DNA of 64,000 nt from Bin87 sp963692995 (GCA_963692995.1 OY843611.1:1-64000); one strand, 5' to 3'. Shown: positions 41,643 to 51,009, counted from the first letter of the stretch. Numbers and translations: made by a program. Notes: generated from the sequence alone by a model not told the origin.

Positions 41643-44204
41643 CTACCAGACTTCCAGGTTCCAGCAGTTGTCGCCGGAGCAGGTGAGACTGCGGAGCCGT
41701 CCGTTCAGCACCACTTCGTCCTGGGTTTCCTTGACGAGGATCCAGTACGCCTGGCCGCTGACCAGTTCTTCCAGGGTGTTCAGGTCGGCCCATTCGGGAC
41801 GGGGGTCGAACACCTGCCACGACTTGGTAGCGTCGTTGAAGTAGAACACTGCTTCCAAGTTGTCGCCGATTTCAGACGTCGCGTCGGGCAGCGCAATGGG
41901 GACGCCGGCGGCGGTGTCGTCCATCACCGTCAGCTCGCCGATGGTGACCGTGTCGCCGACGTTAACCTGCACGGTGTACAGGGCCGGATCCAGGGACGGG
42001 ACTAGGACTTCCAGCCCGTCGATGGCGCCGTCGCCGTCGGTGTGAGCGCTGGCGGGCACGTTGACCGTCAGGCTGCCGATCTTCACCTCGATGTCCGACT
42101 CGAACAGGGAGAAGCCGGTGGCGGACAGGGTAACGGTGTCGCCGGGGACGGCGCGCGCGGGTTCGACCGTCAGGTTCGCGGCCGGCACGCTGAAGGAGCC
42201 GACGCGCACGATCTCGCTGCTGTCGCCATAGGAGGCCTTGACCGGGATGGTGGACGGAATGGTGACCCCGCCATCCACGCGGTAGGTTATGGACCAGCTG
42301 CCGCTGGCGTCCGGGTCGGCGTCGTCGTCGTCGTCAACTCCGCTTTCGTCGATGACGATGTCCACTTCGCCGATGTTCCCGCCGTCGTCGTTCTCCACGG
42401 GCCAGTTCTCACCGGAGATGGTGACATAGTCCCGGGGGCCGGCGATGTTGGGGGTGACCTTCAAGGTGGGTTCCTTGATGAGGATGGTGGCCGTGCCGGT
42501 GAAGCCTTCGTCGTCCACTACCTCGATGGTGTGGGTGCCGGGGGTCAGCGCCGGGTTGTTATCACCATTCTTATCTTCAGCGTCGGGGAGCCAGATGGCC
42601 ACGGTGGCCGCGAACTGACCAGCGGATGAGACCTCAATGTCGAGACAACTCTCGTCGTCGCTCAACGTATCGGGCTTGGCGGGGTTGTCATCACTCACTA
42701 GCTTCAACGGCGCACCGCTCAGAGTGGCCGACACCAGGCAGCCGGAGCCGTCGCCGAAGCCGCTGCCCCGGATGGTGACGCTCTCGTTGGCCGCCACCTC
42801 GGTCTTGCTCAGGTTCAGCTGGGAGCCGGTGATGGTGATCTTGCCGTCTTCGCTCACGCCTTTGTTTGTGTCAAAAGGAAAGGTACCGCCCCAACGGGCA
42901 TCGATGCGCACCGTGCCTTCCAGGGCGCTGCCGGATATGCTGCCCGGCAGCTCGAAGGACACCGTGGACGAACCGTCGGAGCCGATGAAGTCATCGTTGA
43001 CGGGGACGTAGTTGTCGCCGACATCATCCTCATTCCTCAGCCAAACCGTCTGACCGGCGATCTTCAGCTCGGTTAGACCAGCGCCGCTATTGGGGAAGTC
43101 CTGCGCGAACACGTTGATGGTGTCGCCGGCGTTGGCCGAGTCCGGCACCACGCGCAGCGAGTCTTGCAGCTCGAACTGCTCGACGTCGGTGCTGGACGAA
43201 CGGCCTTCGCCGTCCACCATGCAGATGTAGTTGTTCTTGCCGGCCTTGAAGGTAGGCACGCTAACCTCGAATGTTACGGCCGCCTTGTCGTCGCTGCCCA
43301 CGGTGGCGATGCCGGCGCGGGCTCCCTGAGTAATGACTTCGGGGCACGAGGGCCAGGTAGTCTTGTCATCAGGGGTAGCGGTGGCGTCGTGAAGGACGTG
43401 GACGGCGGCGGAAGTGCCGTTGTTGAAGCCGGAGCCGGTGACGGTCAGCTCGTAGCCGCGGTCGTTGTCCTCGTCGGACAGCGAGATTTTGGCTGAGGTC
43501 GCCACGGTGCCCAGCGTGACCTGGGGGCCGTCGTTGGCTTCGGCGTCGGGACCCAGGACGGAATAGCCCACGCTGTGGGTGCCCTCTTCGCTGGGGTTTT
43601 CGATGCCGGCGGTCTTGGTGAACACCAGCACCAGGGTATCGCCCTGGCTCGGGCCGTTGAAGCCGTCGAAGTCGTCGCCGGTGTTCATGTCGGGGATGAA
43701 GACCCGGATAGACCAGTCGTCATCGCCACCGAAGTGGTCGTCGTCGTCGATATCAACGGGGTCGGTGGCATAGACGCGACCGCCGTCATTGGTGGCGGGC
43801 GTCTTGGTATTAGTGACCCGGAAGTACACGGAGCTCCGGTCAATGGAGTCGGGAACCTGGAAGTCGTCCTCCAGGTAGATCTCCACGGAGGAGCCGGCCG
43901 CGGTGTCCTCCGGCAGGTTGCCGATGGTCAGCTGCAGCTCCACGCTGGCGCTGGCCGAGGTGCTGCTGTTGTCGATGTCGTCCTCAACCGGAGCCGGGGG
44001 CCGCGTGGGAGGCGCCGGCAGGTCGCCCGGAATACCGGGGTCCGGAGTACCGGCGCCCGGAGGCGGCGGCGGCGGGGGCGGAGCCTGCGCCGAGGACACT
44101 CCCGGCAAAGCTGCCAACGCCACAAAAGCAGCCAGCATGCCGACGACAACAATCATCGTCGCCAGCGACACCGGCCAGCTGTGCTTTCTGGTTGTGCCTT
44201 TCAT
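41643..44204 (-). CDS. Large secreted IPT/TIG-type Ig-like repeat protein
   Basis: From ATG 44204 (AAGGAG upstream) the protein is 853 residues. The signal peptide is KHSWPVSLATMIVVVGMLAA to SSAQA. A Pro-rich linker follows, then several Ig-like IPT/TIG repeats recognisable by LTVTGSGFNNGTSAAVHV, VTIRGSGFGDGSGCLV, YVTISGENWPVEN and VTLSATGFSLFESDIEVKIG. Asp-rich loops (DVDDDDDADPD-like) suggest calcium binding. The C-terminal 65 residues (FYFNDATKSWQVFDPRPEWA, then AYWILVKE) form a separate domain seen at the end of some Chloroflexota secreted proteins. Likely an exported surface or adhesion protein. The ribosome site lies in the shared hairpin at 44213-44227. Confidence 0.8.
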   Translation of the reverse strand: MKGTTRKHSWPVSLATMIVVVGMLAAFVALAALPGVSSAQAPPPPPPPPGAGTPDPGIPGDLPAPPTRPPAPVEDDIDNSSTSASASVELQLTIGNLPEDTAAGSSVEIYLEDDFQVPDSIDRSSVYFRVTNTKTPATNDGGRVYATDPVDIDDDDHFGGDDDWSIRVFIPDMNTGDDFDGFNGPSQGDTLVLVFTKTAGIENPSEEGTHSVGYSVLGPDAEANDGPQVTLGTVATSAKISLSDEDNDRGYELTVTGSGFNNGTSAAVHVLHDATATPDDKTTWPSCPEVITQGARAGIATVGSDDKAAVTFEVSVPTFKAGKNNYICMVDGEGRSSSTDVEQFELQDSLRVVPDSANAGDTINVFAQDFPNSGAGLTELKIAGQTVWLRNEDDVGDNYVPVNDDFIGSDGSSTVSFELPGSISGSALEGTVRIDARWGGTFPFDTNKGVSEDGKITITGSQLNLSKTEVAANESVTIRGSGFGDGSGCLVSATLSGAPLKLVSDDNPAKPDTLSDDESCLDIEVSSAGQFAATVAIWLPDAEDKNGDNNPALTPGTHTIEVVDDEGFTGTATILIKEPTLKVTPNIAGPRDYVTISGENWPVENDDGGNIGEVDIVIDESGVDDDDDADPDASGSWSITYRVDGGVTIPSTIPVKASYGDSSEIVRVGSFSVPAANLTVEPARAVPGDTVTLSATGFSLFESDIEVKIGSLTVNVPASAHTDGDGAIDGLEVLVPSLDPALYTVQVNVGDTVTIGELTVMDDTAAGVPIALPDATSEIGDNLEAVFYFNDATKSWQVFDPRPEWADLNTLEELVSGQAYWILVKETQDEVVLNGRLRSLTCSGDNCWNLEVW

Positions 44205-44212
44205 TTGCTGTA

Positions 44213-44227
44213 ATCTCCTTGTGAGAT
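44213..44227 (-). promoter_or_regulatory. RBS-overlapping hairpin, copy 1
   Basis: On the minus strand ATCTC-ACAAG-GAGAT forms a 5-bp stem; the Shine-Dalgarno AAGGAG is partly inside it. An almost identical element precedes the two FN3 genes. Confidence 0.6.
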
Positions 44228-44309
44228 TGTCTTTTTGACTGTCCGGCGCTCGACGCCTATTGAGACGCTTTGACGGCGCCGAACAATCCTTTCGCCGTCT
44301 GACCATCGC

Positions 44310-46586
44310 TTACTGGACGCTGGTTAGGCTGGACCATCCACTCCAACCAGACCACTGGGTGGGGTCGGCGCCGTTGCCGGCGATGGCGATGAACCAGTAA
44401 TCCTGGCCGGATGTCAGGCCGGTCATGGTCACCGATGTGGCGTTGCCGACAGTTTCGCCGGACCACATGCCTTCGGAACCGTCCACCGGAGCTGCCCAGA
44501 CGTATTGCACGGTAGCGTTGGCGCCCGGCGTCAGCGTGATGGTAGCCGAGCCGGCGGCATTGCTGGAGACTCCAGTGATGGCGGGCGCACCCGGTATCGG
44601 CTGCGGCTCCGGCTCCGGCTCCGCTTCCGTGGTCGCCATGGCGACCACCGAGGGCGCGCTGCTGCCGACTTCGTTTATCGCGGCGACGCGGTAGTTATAG
44701 GTGGTGCCGGCCGTCAAACCGGCGTGGCTGTGCGTGGTCATGCTGTCGGTAGCGGCCGGGTCGCTCCAGGTGGAGCCCCCGTCCGTCGAGTACTCAAACT
44801 CGTACCCGGTGATGTCGCTGCCGCCGTCCTCTGAAGGGGCGGTCCATGACAGGTCAATCTGGCTCTGGCTCATGGCCGTGGCCGTCAGACCGGTTGGCAT
44901 TCCTGGCGCAACGGCTGCCGTGGTCGCCATGGCGGTTTCCGAGGCCTCGCTGCTGCCGACTTCGTTTATCGCGGCGACGCGATAATTATAGGTGGTGCCG
45001 GCCATCAAACCGGTGTGGGAGTAAGTGGCTTCAGCAGAGCCAGTGTTCTCCTCCGCCGTTTTCCAGCCATCGGAGATCGCGTACTCAATCTTGTACCCGG
45101 TGATGCGGGATCCCCTGTCAGCTGGCGCATTCCAGGACAAGGTGATCGCAGAGTGTCCATCCGCCGTAGCGGTTAGATCGGTCGGCTGGCCAGGCACCAG
45201 CGACACCACCACTTCCCGGGCGGTTACCGCCCACGTTGATAGTTGACAATTGTCAAACAGAGCTGCCACCCGGTACTTGTAACTGCCGGCTTCGCCGGGT
45301 TCGTCCTCGTAACCCTGCGTCTGGATGTTCCGGATCGCCTCTTCCTTGGATACGTTGTCGAGGTAGTGGTGCTTCTGCGGCTCGTCGGTCAGGCGTACCC
45401 AATCCATAGTGCCTTCCAAGCGCCTTTCGACGTGGTACCTCATGGACTTGCTCACGTTGTTATCGTCGATGTCGTCCACGTTGCGCCAAGGGCCGGCAGG
45501 CGGGTCCCAGGTGAACAAGACCTTGGAGGGGTCTTCAGCGTGAAGGTCCGCGTCCGGGGACTGCGGCACCTGCGCCGACGGAGGCGTCGTCAAAGTTACA
45601 CTGGCCATTGCCCAGGGACCGTAGCGACGGGCGTTGTTCATCGCCTTGACCCGGTAATGGTAGGTCGTGCCGAAGGTCAAGCTGTCCTGGTCGGTGTAGG
45701 ACGTGCCAGTAAGGTCGGTTGCCACTACTTGCCAAGTTCCGTTGCCGATCCTCCGCTCAACCGTGTAGGAGGTAATTTCCGCGGTGCCCGGCAGTATCAC
45801 AATGCCGGCGCCGCTGCCGCCGGTGTGCGTGGGCGTCTGGTTCGTGCAGGTCGAGCATCCTGGGAAGTTCGCCGGCACCTTTCCGAAGTCGGACGGAGCC
45901 GTCCATTCGACTTTGATTTGTTCGTCGCAACTGGCGGCGGCCGTCACGTTGCGCGGCGCGGTGGGGGGAGCCAACAACGGTTCCAGGCGGCCGCCGGAGT
46001 TGGCGGTGATTATCGTCTCCGCTTCGCTCCACTTACCGTACTCGGTCATCGTCTCGCCCGCGTCGTCGGTTAGGCTCACGTGGGCGCGTATCCGGTAGGT
46101 GTAGGTTGTGCCGTAGGAGAGGCCCAGGTCCCAAGTTTCCTGGGACACGCTGTTGGCAACACCCACGTCAATCGTGGCGTCGCCGGTATTCTCCAGGATG
46201 GGATTGCTCGAGTCGGAGTGGTACACCTTCCGGTCAACCTGATAGTTCGCGACCGTGGCATTGTCGGGCAAATTGTCCGGCGCTTCCCAGCTCAGTCGAG
46301 CGCCGTTATCCAGGGCTTCAGCGATGAAACTCTTTGGCGCCGACACCGCGGGCGTCGGGACGGGCGTGGGAGCGGCGCACGTTCCGCCGCCCAGGAGGTG
46401 GTCGGCGCGCTCGTCGTCGGTCATGCTGGCGCACGGGTCGCCCGAGGGCATGGGTTCGCCCGGGTCCTGGGCCATGGCGGCGCCAGGATTGTTCAGCAGC
46501 ACAAGAAACGCGGCCAGCGCGCCGATGATGACGATTGACGCCACCAGCGGCACCGGCCAAATGTGCTTCCTTATTGTATTAGTCAT
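44310..46586 (-). CDS. Large secreted fibronectin type III repeat protein
   Basis: The 758-residue protein has a signal peptide (KHIWPVPLVASIVIIGALAA to AAMAQ) and a linker with Cys, followed by about six FN3 domains. Two adjacent domains (about residues 465-655) are very similar at both protein and DNA level: both contain GTTYNYRVAAINEVGSS and VAPGMPTGLTAT-like starts. Typical FN3 cores such as YTVERRIGNGTWQVV and TYHYRVKAMNNARRYG are clear. No catalytic domain or anchor is present, so the protein is probably surface-associated through its neighbours or released. The DNA repeats allow domain-number change. Confidence 0.85.
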   Translation of the reverse strand: MTNTIRKHIWPVPLVASIVIIGALAAFLVLLNNPGAAMAQDPGEPMPSGDPCASMTDDERADHLLGGGTCAAPTPVPTPAVSAPKSFIAEALDNGARLSWEAPDNLPDNATVANYQVDRKVYHSDSSNPILENTGDATIDVGVANSVSQETWDLGLSYGTTYTYRIRAHVSLTDDAGETMTEYGKWSEAETIITANSGGRLEPLLAPPTAPRNVTAAASCDEQIKVEWTAPSDFGKVPANFPGCSTCTNQTPTHTGGSGAGIVILPGTAEITSYTVERRIGNGTWQVVATDLTGTSYTDQDSLTFGTTYHYRVKAMNNARRYGPWAMASVTLTTPPSAQVPQSPDADLHAEDPSKVLFTWDPPAGPWRNVDDIDDNNVSKSMRYHVERRLEGTMDWVRLTDEPQKHHYLDNVSKEEAIRNIQTQGYEDEPGEAGSYKYRVAALFDNCQLSTWAVTAREVVVSLVPGQPTDLTATADGHSAITLSWNAPADRGSRITGYKIEYAISDGWKTAEENTGSAEATYSHTGLMAGTTYNYRVAAINEVGSSEASETAMATTAAVAPGMPTGLTATAMSQSQIDLSWTAPSEDGGSDITGYEFEYSTDGGSTWSDPAATDSMTTHSHAGLTAGTTYNYRVAAINEVGSSAPSVVAMATTEAEPEPEPQPIPGAPAITGVSSNAAGSATITLTPGANATVQYVWAAPVDGSEGMWSGETVGNATSVTMTGLTSGQDYWFIAIAGNGADPTQWSGWSGWSSLTSVQ

Positions 46587-46594
46587 TTGCGGGA

Positions 46595-46609
46595 ATCTCC
46601 TTGTGAGAT
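46595..46609 (-). promoter_or_regulatory. RBS-overlapping hairpin, copy 2
   Basis: Same ATCTC-ACAAG-GAGAT element, followed by TCCCGCAA and the ATG of the FN3 gene. Confidence 0.6.
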
Positions 46610-46703
46610 GGTCGTTGCGCTTCGTCCGTTTCCGGAGCGGTCAGGGAGCCGGTGTATGTTGCCGGACGAGTTCCCTGACCGTTCTGTCGTCGGTGGACCG
46701 GCG

Positions 46704-49595
46704 TTACTGTGCCTTTACCGTGATCGGGTCCGACACGGTAGTCTTATGCACTCCATCCGCGTAATAGGCTACGCCCACCTTGTAGGTGCCGGCCGGCACG
46801 TTGGTGAACGTGTGAGCGCCGGTATTGGCTCCTGCCGGGTTGATGGTGTGGAGGTTGTTGGCGTAGCCCGCCGCGAGGCGAAGCAAGTTGCCATCGGCAT
46901 CCAGGTCGAACAGCGCGACCTTGACTTGCTCAACGTTCTGGGTCGAACTCAGATCCCAAGTCACGCTGATGCCGTTCATTTGAACGGACGCATTCACGCC
47001 GGTCGGCTTGGTTAGCTCCGCCGAGTTCACCGTTACCGTGAAGCTCTGCTCAGCCGTAGCGCCTTTCGCGTCGGTGGCGGTCACCGTGATGGTGGCGCTG
47101 CCGGCCGCGACGCCGGTAACGCTTACCGTGCTGCCGCTTACGCTGACGGTGGCGACCGTGTCGTCACTGGACGCTGCGGTGTAGGTGAGCGTATCGTCCG
47201 CGTCGGCGTCGCTGAAGTTTGCGGCAACATCGACGTCAGCCTTCTCGCCTGCCGTCACCGTCTGGTCGGCAATGGCGTCACCGGCCTTGGGGTCGGTGTT
47301 GGGCGGCGCCGCTTTGGTGGTAGCCATGGCGTCGGCGTCGCTGATGTCGGAATACGAGTCGCCGAAGCCGGTGAACCCGTCGCTTCTTCCCCACCGGTCA
47401 ATGCCGTACACCCGGTAGCAGTAGCCGGTCTCGGCAGTCAGCCCACTGTCCGTGTAGGACGTGGTTTTGCTCTTGGTGTTTTCCTCCACCACCTGCCAAT
47501 CTCCGGCGCAGTTGTCGGAGGCGTTGAGGTCCGAGCGCTCAATACTGTAGCCGAGGATTGGAGCCGCCTCATCGCTTTTTTCCCGGGCGTTCCAAACCAG
47601 TTCGATGGCCATATGGTCCTTTGCCTTCGCCACCAGTCCGATCGGAGGGGTTGAGGCCTCTGCGCCCTCGGTAGTAGCGCTCGCGGAACCGGAGGGAGGG
47701 CTGAGCCGGGTGCTCCGCGGCGCGTTGTTGATGGCGGACACCCGGTAGTGCTTCGTTTCACCCGGCATCAGGCCGGTGTGCCGGAAATGAGTATTCCCAT
47801 CCTTCTGTATTAGCAGGGATCCTCCGGTCTTGTTATCGTACTTGAACGTCTTCGCCAGATTTGCGGGGACATTGCTGCGCAGCGTCTTCCAAAGTCTGCC
47901 GTCGTCCGAAGCTTCGACCTGGTAGCTCTTGATCTTGCCGTCGCCTACACTGAACGGTTTCTCCCATGTCAGGTCGATTTCCGTTTCCGAGATGGCGTCT
48001 GCCGTAAGACCCAGAGGCGCGCCCGGCCTGATAGCCGGGGCGGTGGTCACGCGCGCAACCCGAGAAGTCTCGGTGTACACATCGTCCACCTTATCGTCGA
48101 GATTACTCAGGGTGTCAGAGGTGGTATGCGTAGCGAATACCCGGTAGTAGTACGTCGTTCCGGCGATGATCTTGCTGTCATCATCCGTGTAGGAGATCGT
48201 TTTGCCGTCCGATATCTTCTCAAAGTCATTGTCAGAAGAGAGCTTGCGGACAGCGTCCGTCCATTCCGTCTGGTCGGATGACCGTTGCAACAGGTATGCG
48301 CGATAGTTATTTTCCGGTTCCTTTGGGTGATTCCAAGACAATTTGGTCTGAGTACGGCCGCCATCAACAGTGCTGTCGCGGCGGGCGGTCAGATTCAGAC
48401 GAGACAAGTGATCCTTAGGTTCCTTGTTGTTCACTGGTCCAACGGGGTCGCTAAACTCGGCGGATCCCGGCTTTCCTTTGACGACGGAGTTGACCGCCGC
48501 GACCTGGAAATACCAATTCTCGCTTTTGGTTTCATCATTGAATTGGGACAGAACTCTGCTGATGAGCGCTACCTCGGTTCTCTCACCGACAAAAAACACA
48601 TCAGCCAGCTCCGTATCCGTGCCAGCGTCAGCTGCATCCTTCCCCTGCTTGCCATAAATGTAGTAGCCGGTAATGCGGGCGTCATCAATGGGATTGCCCT
48701 CGGTGTCCTTCGGCTTGTTCCAGTACAGCCACATCCGGCCGTCCGGGTTCACCCCGGCTTTGACATCCGTCATCTTTGGAAGTTTCGCCCCTGCCGTGGT
48801 ACTACCTTTGGCAGTTTCTGAGGCATCGCTCACTGCCGGAGTGCCGTTCGGGGAGTTGATGGCGCTGACCCGATACCACCGCTCCGCGCCCGCCAACAGG
48901 TCAGGATTATCGTCGATGTAACAAAGGTCAGGTTCGTCCTCGCATGTGGCATCCTCTTCGGATACTTCTTCCAGCTTGGTGAACGTCCGGCCGTTCTTTG
49001 AGACCTCGATCCGGTATTCGTCAACCGGCGCACCCTCGGGGTCGCGCGGCTCGTCCCAGGTCAGTTTTATCTGTGCTGACAAAGCCGTCATCTTTTCCTT
49101 AGGGCAATTGGTATCCGCCTTCGCATCCTCCGGCAGACCCACGTACATACCCGTAGCACAAAGCCACATTGGCGCACCGGCCTTTTCGGACGATTCGGTT
49201 CTGGCGGATCTGCTGGCGGAGGGAGGGCTGGAGCCGCTAGAGTTGATGGCGAAGACCCGGTAATGCCGGGTCTCCGCGGCATTCATTCCCTCGTAGTCGG
49301 TGTAGGCCGTGGAGTCAAAGTTGACATCCAGGGCATACCAGACCTTGCCGTCTTCGGAGTAGTCGATGCGGTAGCTATCGACGGGGCCGCCGTCGGTGGG
49401 GGCATCCCACAACAGATCGATGCTGGTGGGGGAGATGGGTGTTGCCTTGAGGTTCAAGGGCATCCCCGGGACCTCGTCCACCTGGGCCGAAGCCGCGTTG
49501 GGTTCCAGGGCCATGAAGACGGCCAGGGCGCCCACGACGGCGAGCGCCGCCACCAGGGGCGCTGACCAGATCAGATTTTTCGTTTTTCTGCTCAT
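46704..49595 (-). CDS. Large secreted FN3 protein with Ig-like/cadherin-like module
   Basis: The 963-residue protein has a signal peptide (LIWSAPLVAALAVVGALAVF to AASAQ). About seven FN3 domains occupy residues 40-770 (for example YRIDYSEDGKVWYALDVNF, HYRVFAINSSGSSPPS, RAYLLQRSSDQTEW). A bacterial Ig-like segment of about 90 residues follows (DQTVTAGEKADVDVAANFSD, VSVTGVAAGSATITVTATDA) with Asp-rich turns suited to calcium, then a C-terminal beta domain ending VSDPITVKAQ. It is the first gene of the surface cluster in the direction of transcription. No enzymatic domain or anchor is visible. Confidence 0.85.
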   Translation of the reverse strand: MSRKTKNLIWSAPLVAALAVVGALAVFMALEPNAASAQVDEVPGMPLNLKATPISPTSIDLLWDAPTDGGPVDSYRIDYSEDGKVWYALDVNFDSTAYTDYEGMNAAETRHYRVFAINSSGSSPPSASRSARTESSEKAGAPMWLCATGMYVGLPEDAKADTNCPKEKMTALSAQIKLTWDEPRDPEGAPVDEYRIEVSKNGRTFTKLEEVSEEDATCEDEPDLCYIDDNPDLLAGAERWYRVSAINSPNGTPAVSDASETAKGSTTAGAKLPKMTDVKAGVNPDGRMWLYWNKPKDTEGNPIDDARITGYYIYGKQGKDAADAGTDTELADVFFVGERTEVALISRVLSQFNDETKSENWYFQVAAVNSVVKGKPGSAEFSDPVGPVNNKEPKDHLSRLNLTARRDSTVDGGRTQTKLSWNHPKEPENNYRAYLLQRSSDQTEWTDAVRKLSSDNDFEKISDGKTISYTDDDSKIIAGTTYYYRVFATHTTSDTLSNLDDKVDDVYTETSRVARVTTAPAIRPGAPLGLTADAISETEIDLTWEKPFSVGDGKIKSYQVEASDDGRLWKTLRSNVPANLAKTFKYDNKTGGSLLIQKDGNTHFRHTGLMPGETKHYRVSAINNAPRSTRLSPPSGSASATTEGAEASTPPIGLVAKAKDHMAIELVWNAREKSDEAAPILGYSIERSDLNASDNCAGDWQVVEENTKSKTTSYTDSGLTAETGYCYRVYGIDRWGRSDGFTGFGDSYSDISDADAMATTKAAPPNTDPKAGDAIADQTVTAGEKADVDVAANFSDADADDTLTYTAASSDDTVATVSVSGSTVSVTGVAAGSATITVTATDAKGATAEQSFTVTVNSAELTKPTGVNASVQMNGISVTWDLSSTQNVEQVKVALFDLDADGNLLRLAAGYANNLHTINPAGANTGAHTFTNVPAGTYKVGVAYYADGVHKTTVSDPITVKAQ

Positions 49596-49603
49596 TTGAC
49601 AAA

Positions 49604-49618
49604 ATCTCCTTGTGAGAC
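49604..49618 (-). promoter_or_regulatory. RBS-overlapping hairpin, copy 3
   Basis: GTCTC-ACAAG-GAGAT on the minus strand; the G at the first position keeps pairing by G-U. Followed by TTTGTCAA and the ATG. The 49596-50014 spacer holds no gene, but contains this element, a family B palindrome and presumably the cluster promoter, which was not identified. Confidence 0.6.
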
Positions 49619-49946
49619 CGTCATTTGGGGTTGGGTTGCTCTGTTGCGCCCTCGGCCCGTTGTTGCTGGGGCCCGTTGCAGAAGCAGCGCCCGCGGGCGG
49701 GGTTGGGGCGGCTTTTGACAGTTATCGGCGGTATCACCTCCTGACGCATCAGGCCGTTGCTGGGCCGGTTCTCCGCCAATCTCAGGATGAGCGGACGGGC
49801 CGGCCGGGGGCGGCGGCGGGATGGATTTACAGACTTGCCGACCAATTGTAACGGCGTCAACATTACCGGAGTATTACAAAAGCGGCCAGTTTTGGGCGGG
49901 TTTTTGGGTTTTATGGAATGATTGCCCCAAGGATGGACGGGTAGTC

Positions 49947-49983
49947 GAGTAGCGGGGCCGGTTTTAACCCGGCCCCGCTACTC
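49947..49983. repeat. GC-rich palindrome (family B)
   Basis: Perfect 15-bp inverted repeat (GAGTAGCGGGGCCGG, 7-base loop, complement), a strong hairpin 32 bp after the stop of the coiled-coil gene and possibly acting as its terminator. Confidence 0.75.
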
Positions 49984-50014
49984 GGTGCGGCGCGGTGAGG
50001 CCGGAGCGGGCGGG

Positions 50015-50872
50015 CTAGTCGGCTACGGGTTCCGGGCTAGGCAGGGCCGGGGTGAGGACGACACTGCCGGTGTCGGCGTCGTGGCGGTGTCGCAGCATCA
50101 GGTCAATGCGCTGGTGGATGCCCAGCAACAGGCCGCGGTGTTCGGCGACCTGCTCGCGGAGGACGTTCAACTGCTGATGGATGGCGCCGATTTCCTGATG
50201 GGTTTCCTGGCGCAGGCCGGCGATCTCCTGATGGGTTTCCTGGCGCAGGCCGGCGAACCCCTGATGGGTTTCCTGGCGCAGGTTAGCGAACCCCTGGCTA
50301 GTTTCCTCGCGCAGGTTAGCGAACCCCTGGCTAGCTTCCTCGCGCAGGTTAGCGATTTCCTGATGGGTTTCCTGGCGCAGGTTAGCGAACCCCTGGCTAG
50401 TTTCCTCGCGCAGATTAGCCATTTCCTGGCCCAGGTCGTCGAACCTCTGGCGGGTTTCCTGGCGCAGATCGTCGAACCGCTGGCGGGTTTCCTGGCCCAG
50501 GTCGTCGAACCGCTGGCGGGTTTCCTGGCGCAGATCGTCGAACCTCTGGCGGGTTTCCTGGCGCAGACCAGCGATCTCCTGATGAGTTTCCTGGCGCAGG
50601 TTAGCGAACCCCTGGCTAGTTTCCTCGCGCAGGTTAGTCATTTCCTGGCGCAGGTTAGTCATCTCCTGGCGCAGGTTGGCGTTGTCCTGGCGCAGGCCAG
50701 CGTTGTCCTGGCGCAGGTCGGTTACCGCGCTTTCCAGGCCGGTCAGGCGGCCGTCCACCCGGCCCACCAGAAACATGAGCCGGAGTACGGCGCCCATCAT
50801 TACGGTTCCGGTCAAGGCGATGAAGCCCAATATGGAGTACAGGATGTAGGGGTTCAAGGTGGCTTCGCCCAT
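50015..50872 (-). CDS. Membrane-anchored hendecad-repeat coiled-coil protein
   Basis: The 285-residue protein from ATG 50872 begins MGEATLNPYILYSILGFIAL with one transmembrane helix (about residues 8-32). About 20 consecutive 11-residue repeats follow (LRQETRQRFDD, LREETSQGFAN, LRQETHQEIAG types), with Leu at the first position and a hydrophobic at the eighth. Such hendecads make right-handed or long straight coiled coils. A different C-terminal 60-residue segment includes IHQQLNVLREQVAEHRGLLL. The reading frame extends upstream to 51379, but that part is repeat-derived. Function unknown; the 33-bp DNA units should be length-variable. Confidence 0.75.
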   Translation of the reverse strand: MGEATLNPYILYSILGFIALTGTVMMGAVLRLMFLVGRVDGRLTGLESAVTDLRQDNAGLRQDNANLRQEMTNLRQEMTNLREETSQGFANLRQETHQEIAGLRQETRQRFDDLRQETRQRFDDLGQETRQRFDDLRQETRQRFDDLGQEMANLREETSQGFANLRQETHQEIANLREEASQGFANLREETSQGFANLRQETHQGFAGLRQETHQEIAGLRQETHQEIGAIHQQLNVLREQVAEHRGLLLGIHQRIDLMLRHRHDADTGSVVLTPALPSPEPVAD

Positions 50873-51009
50873 GTCTCGCCTCGGTTCGTGTAATGGGCGC
50901 AGTATAACACGGGGGAGCTGACGCTTGCCCCCGGCGGCGAATGGGGGTAACATACCCTCGGCTGCCATCGGCGAGGTCGCCGACCAACAGGAGGAGGTAA
51001 CAAAGGGAT

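Noticed and set aside
50200..50700. 33-bp periodic repeats that could be mistaken for a CRISPR array
   Set aside because: The period is uninterrupted tandem sequence without unique spacers and encodes 11-residue coiled-coil units in one long frame.
49922..50893. Long plus-strand frame with FLAQVSEPLAS-type repeats
   Set aside because: Complement of the coiled-coil gene; the minus-strand reading has a transmembrane start and proper hendecads, and the plus-strand one lacks a start signal.
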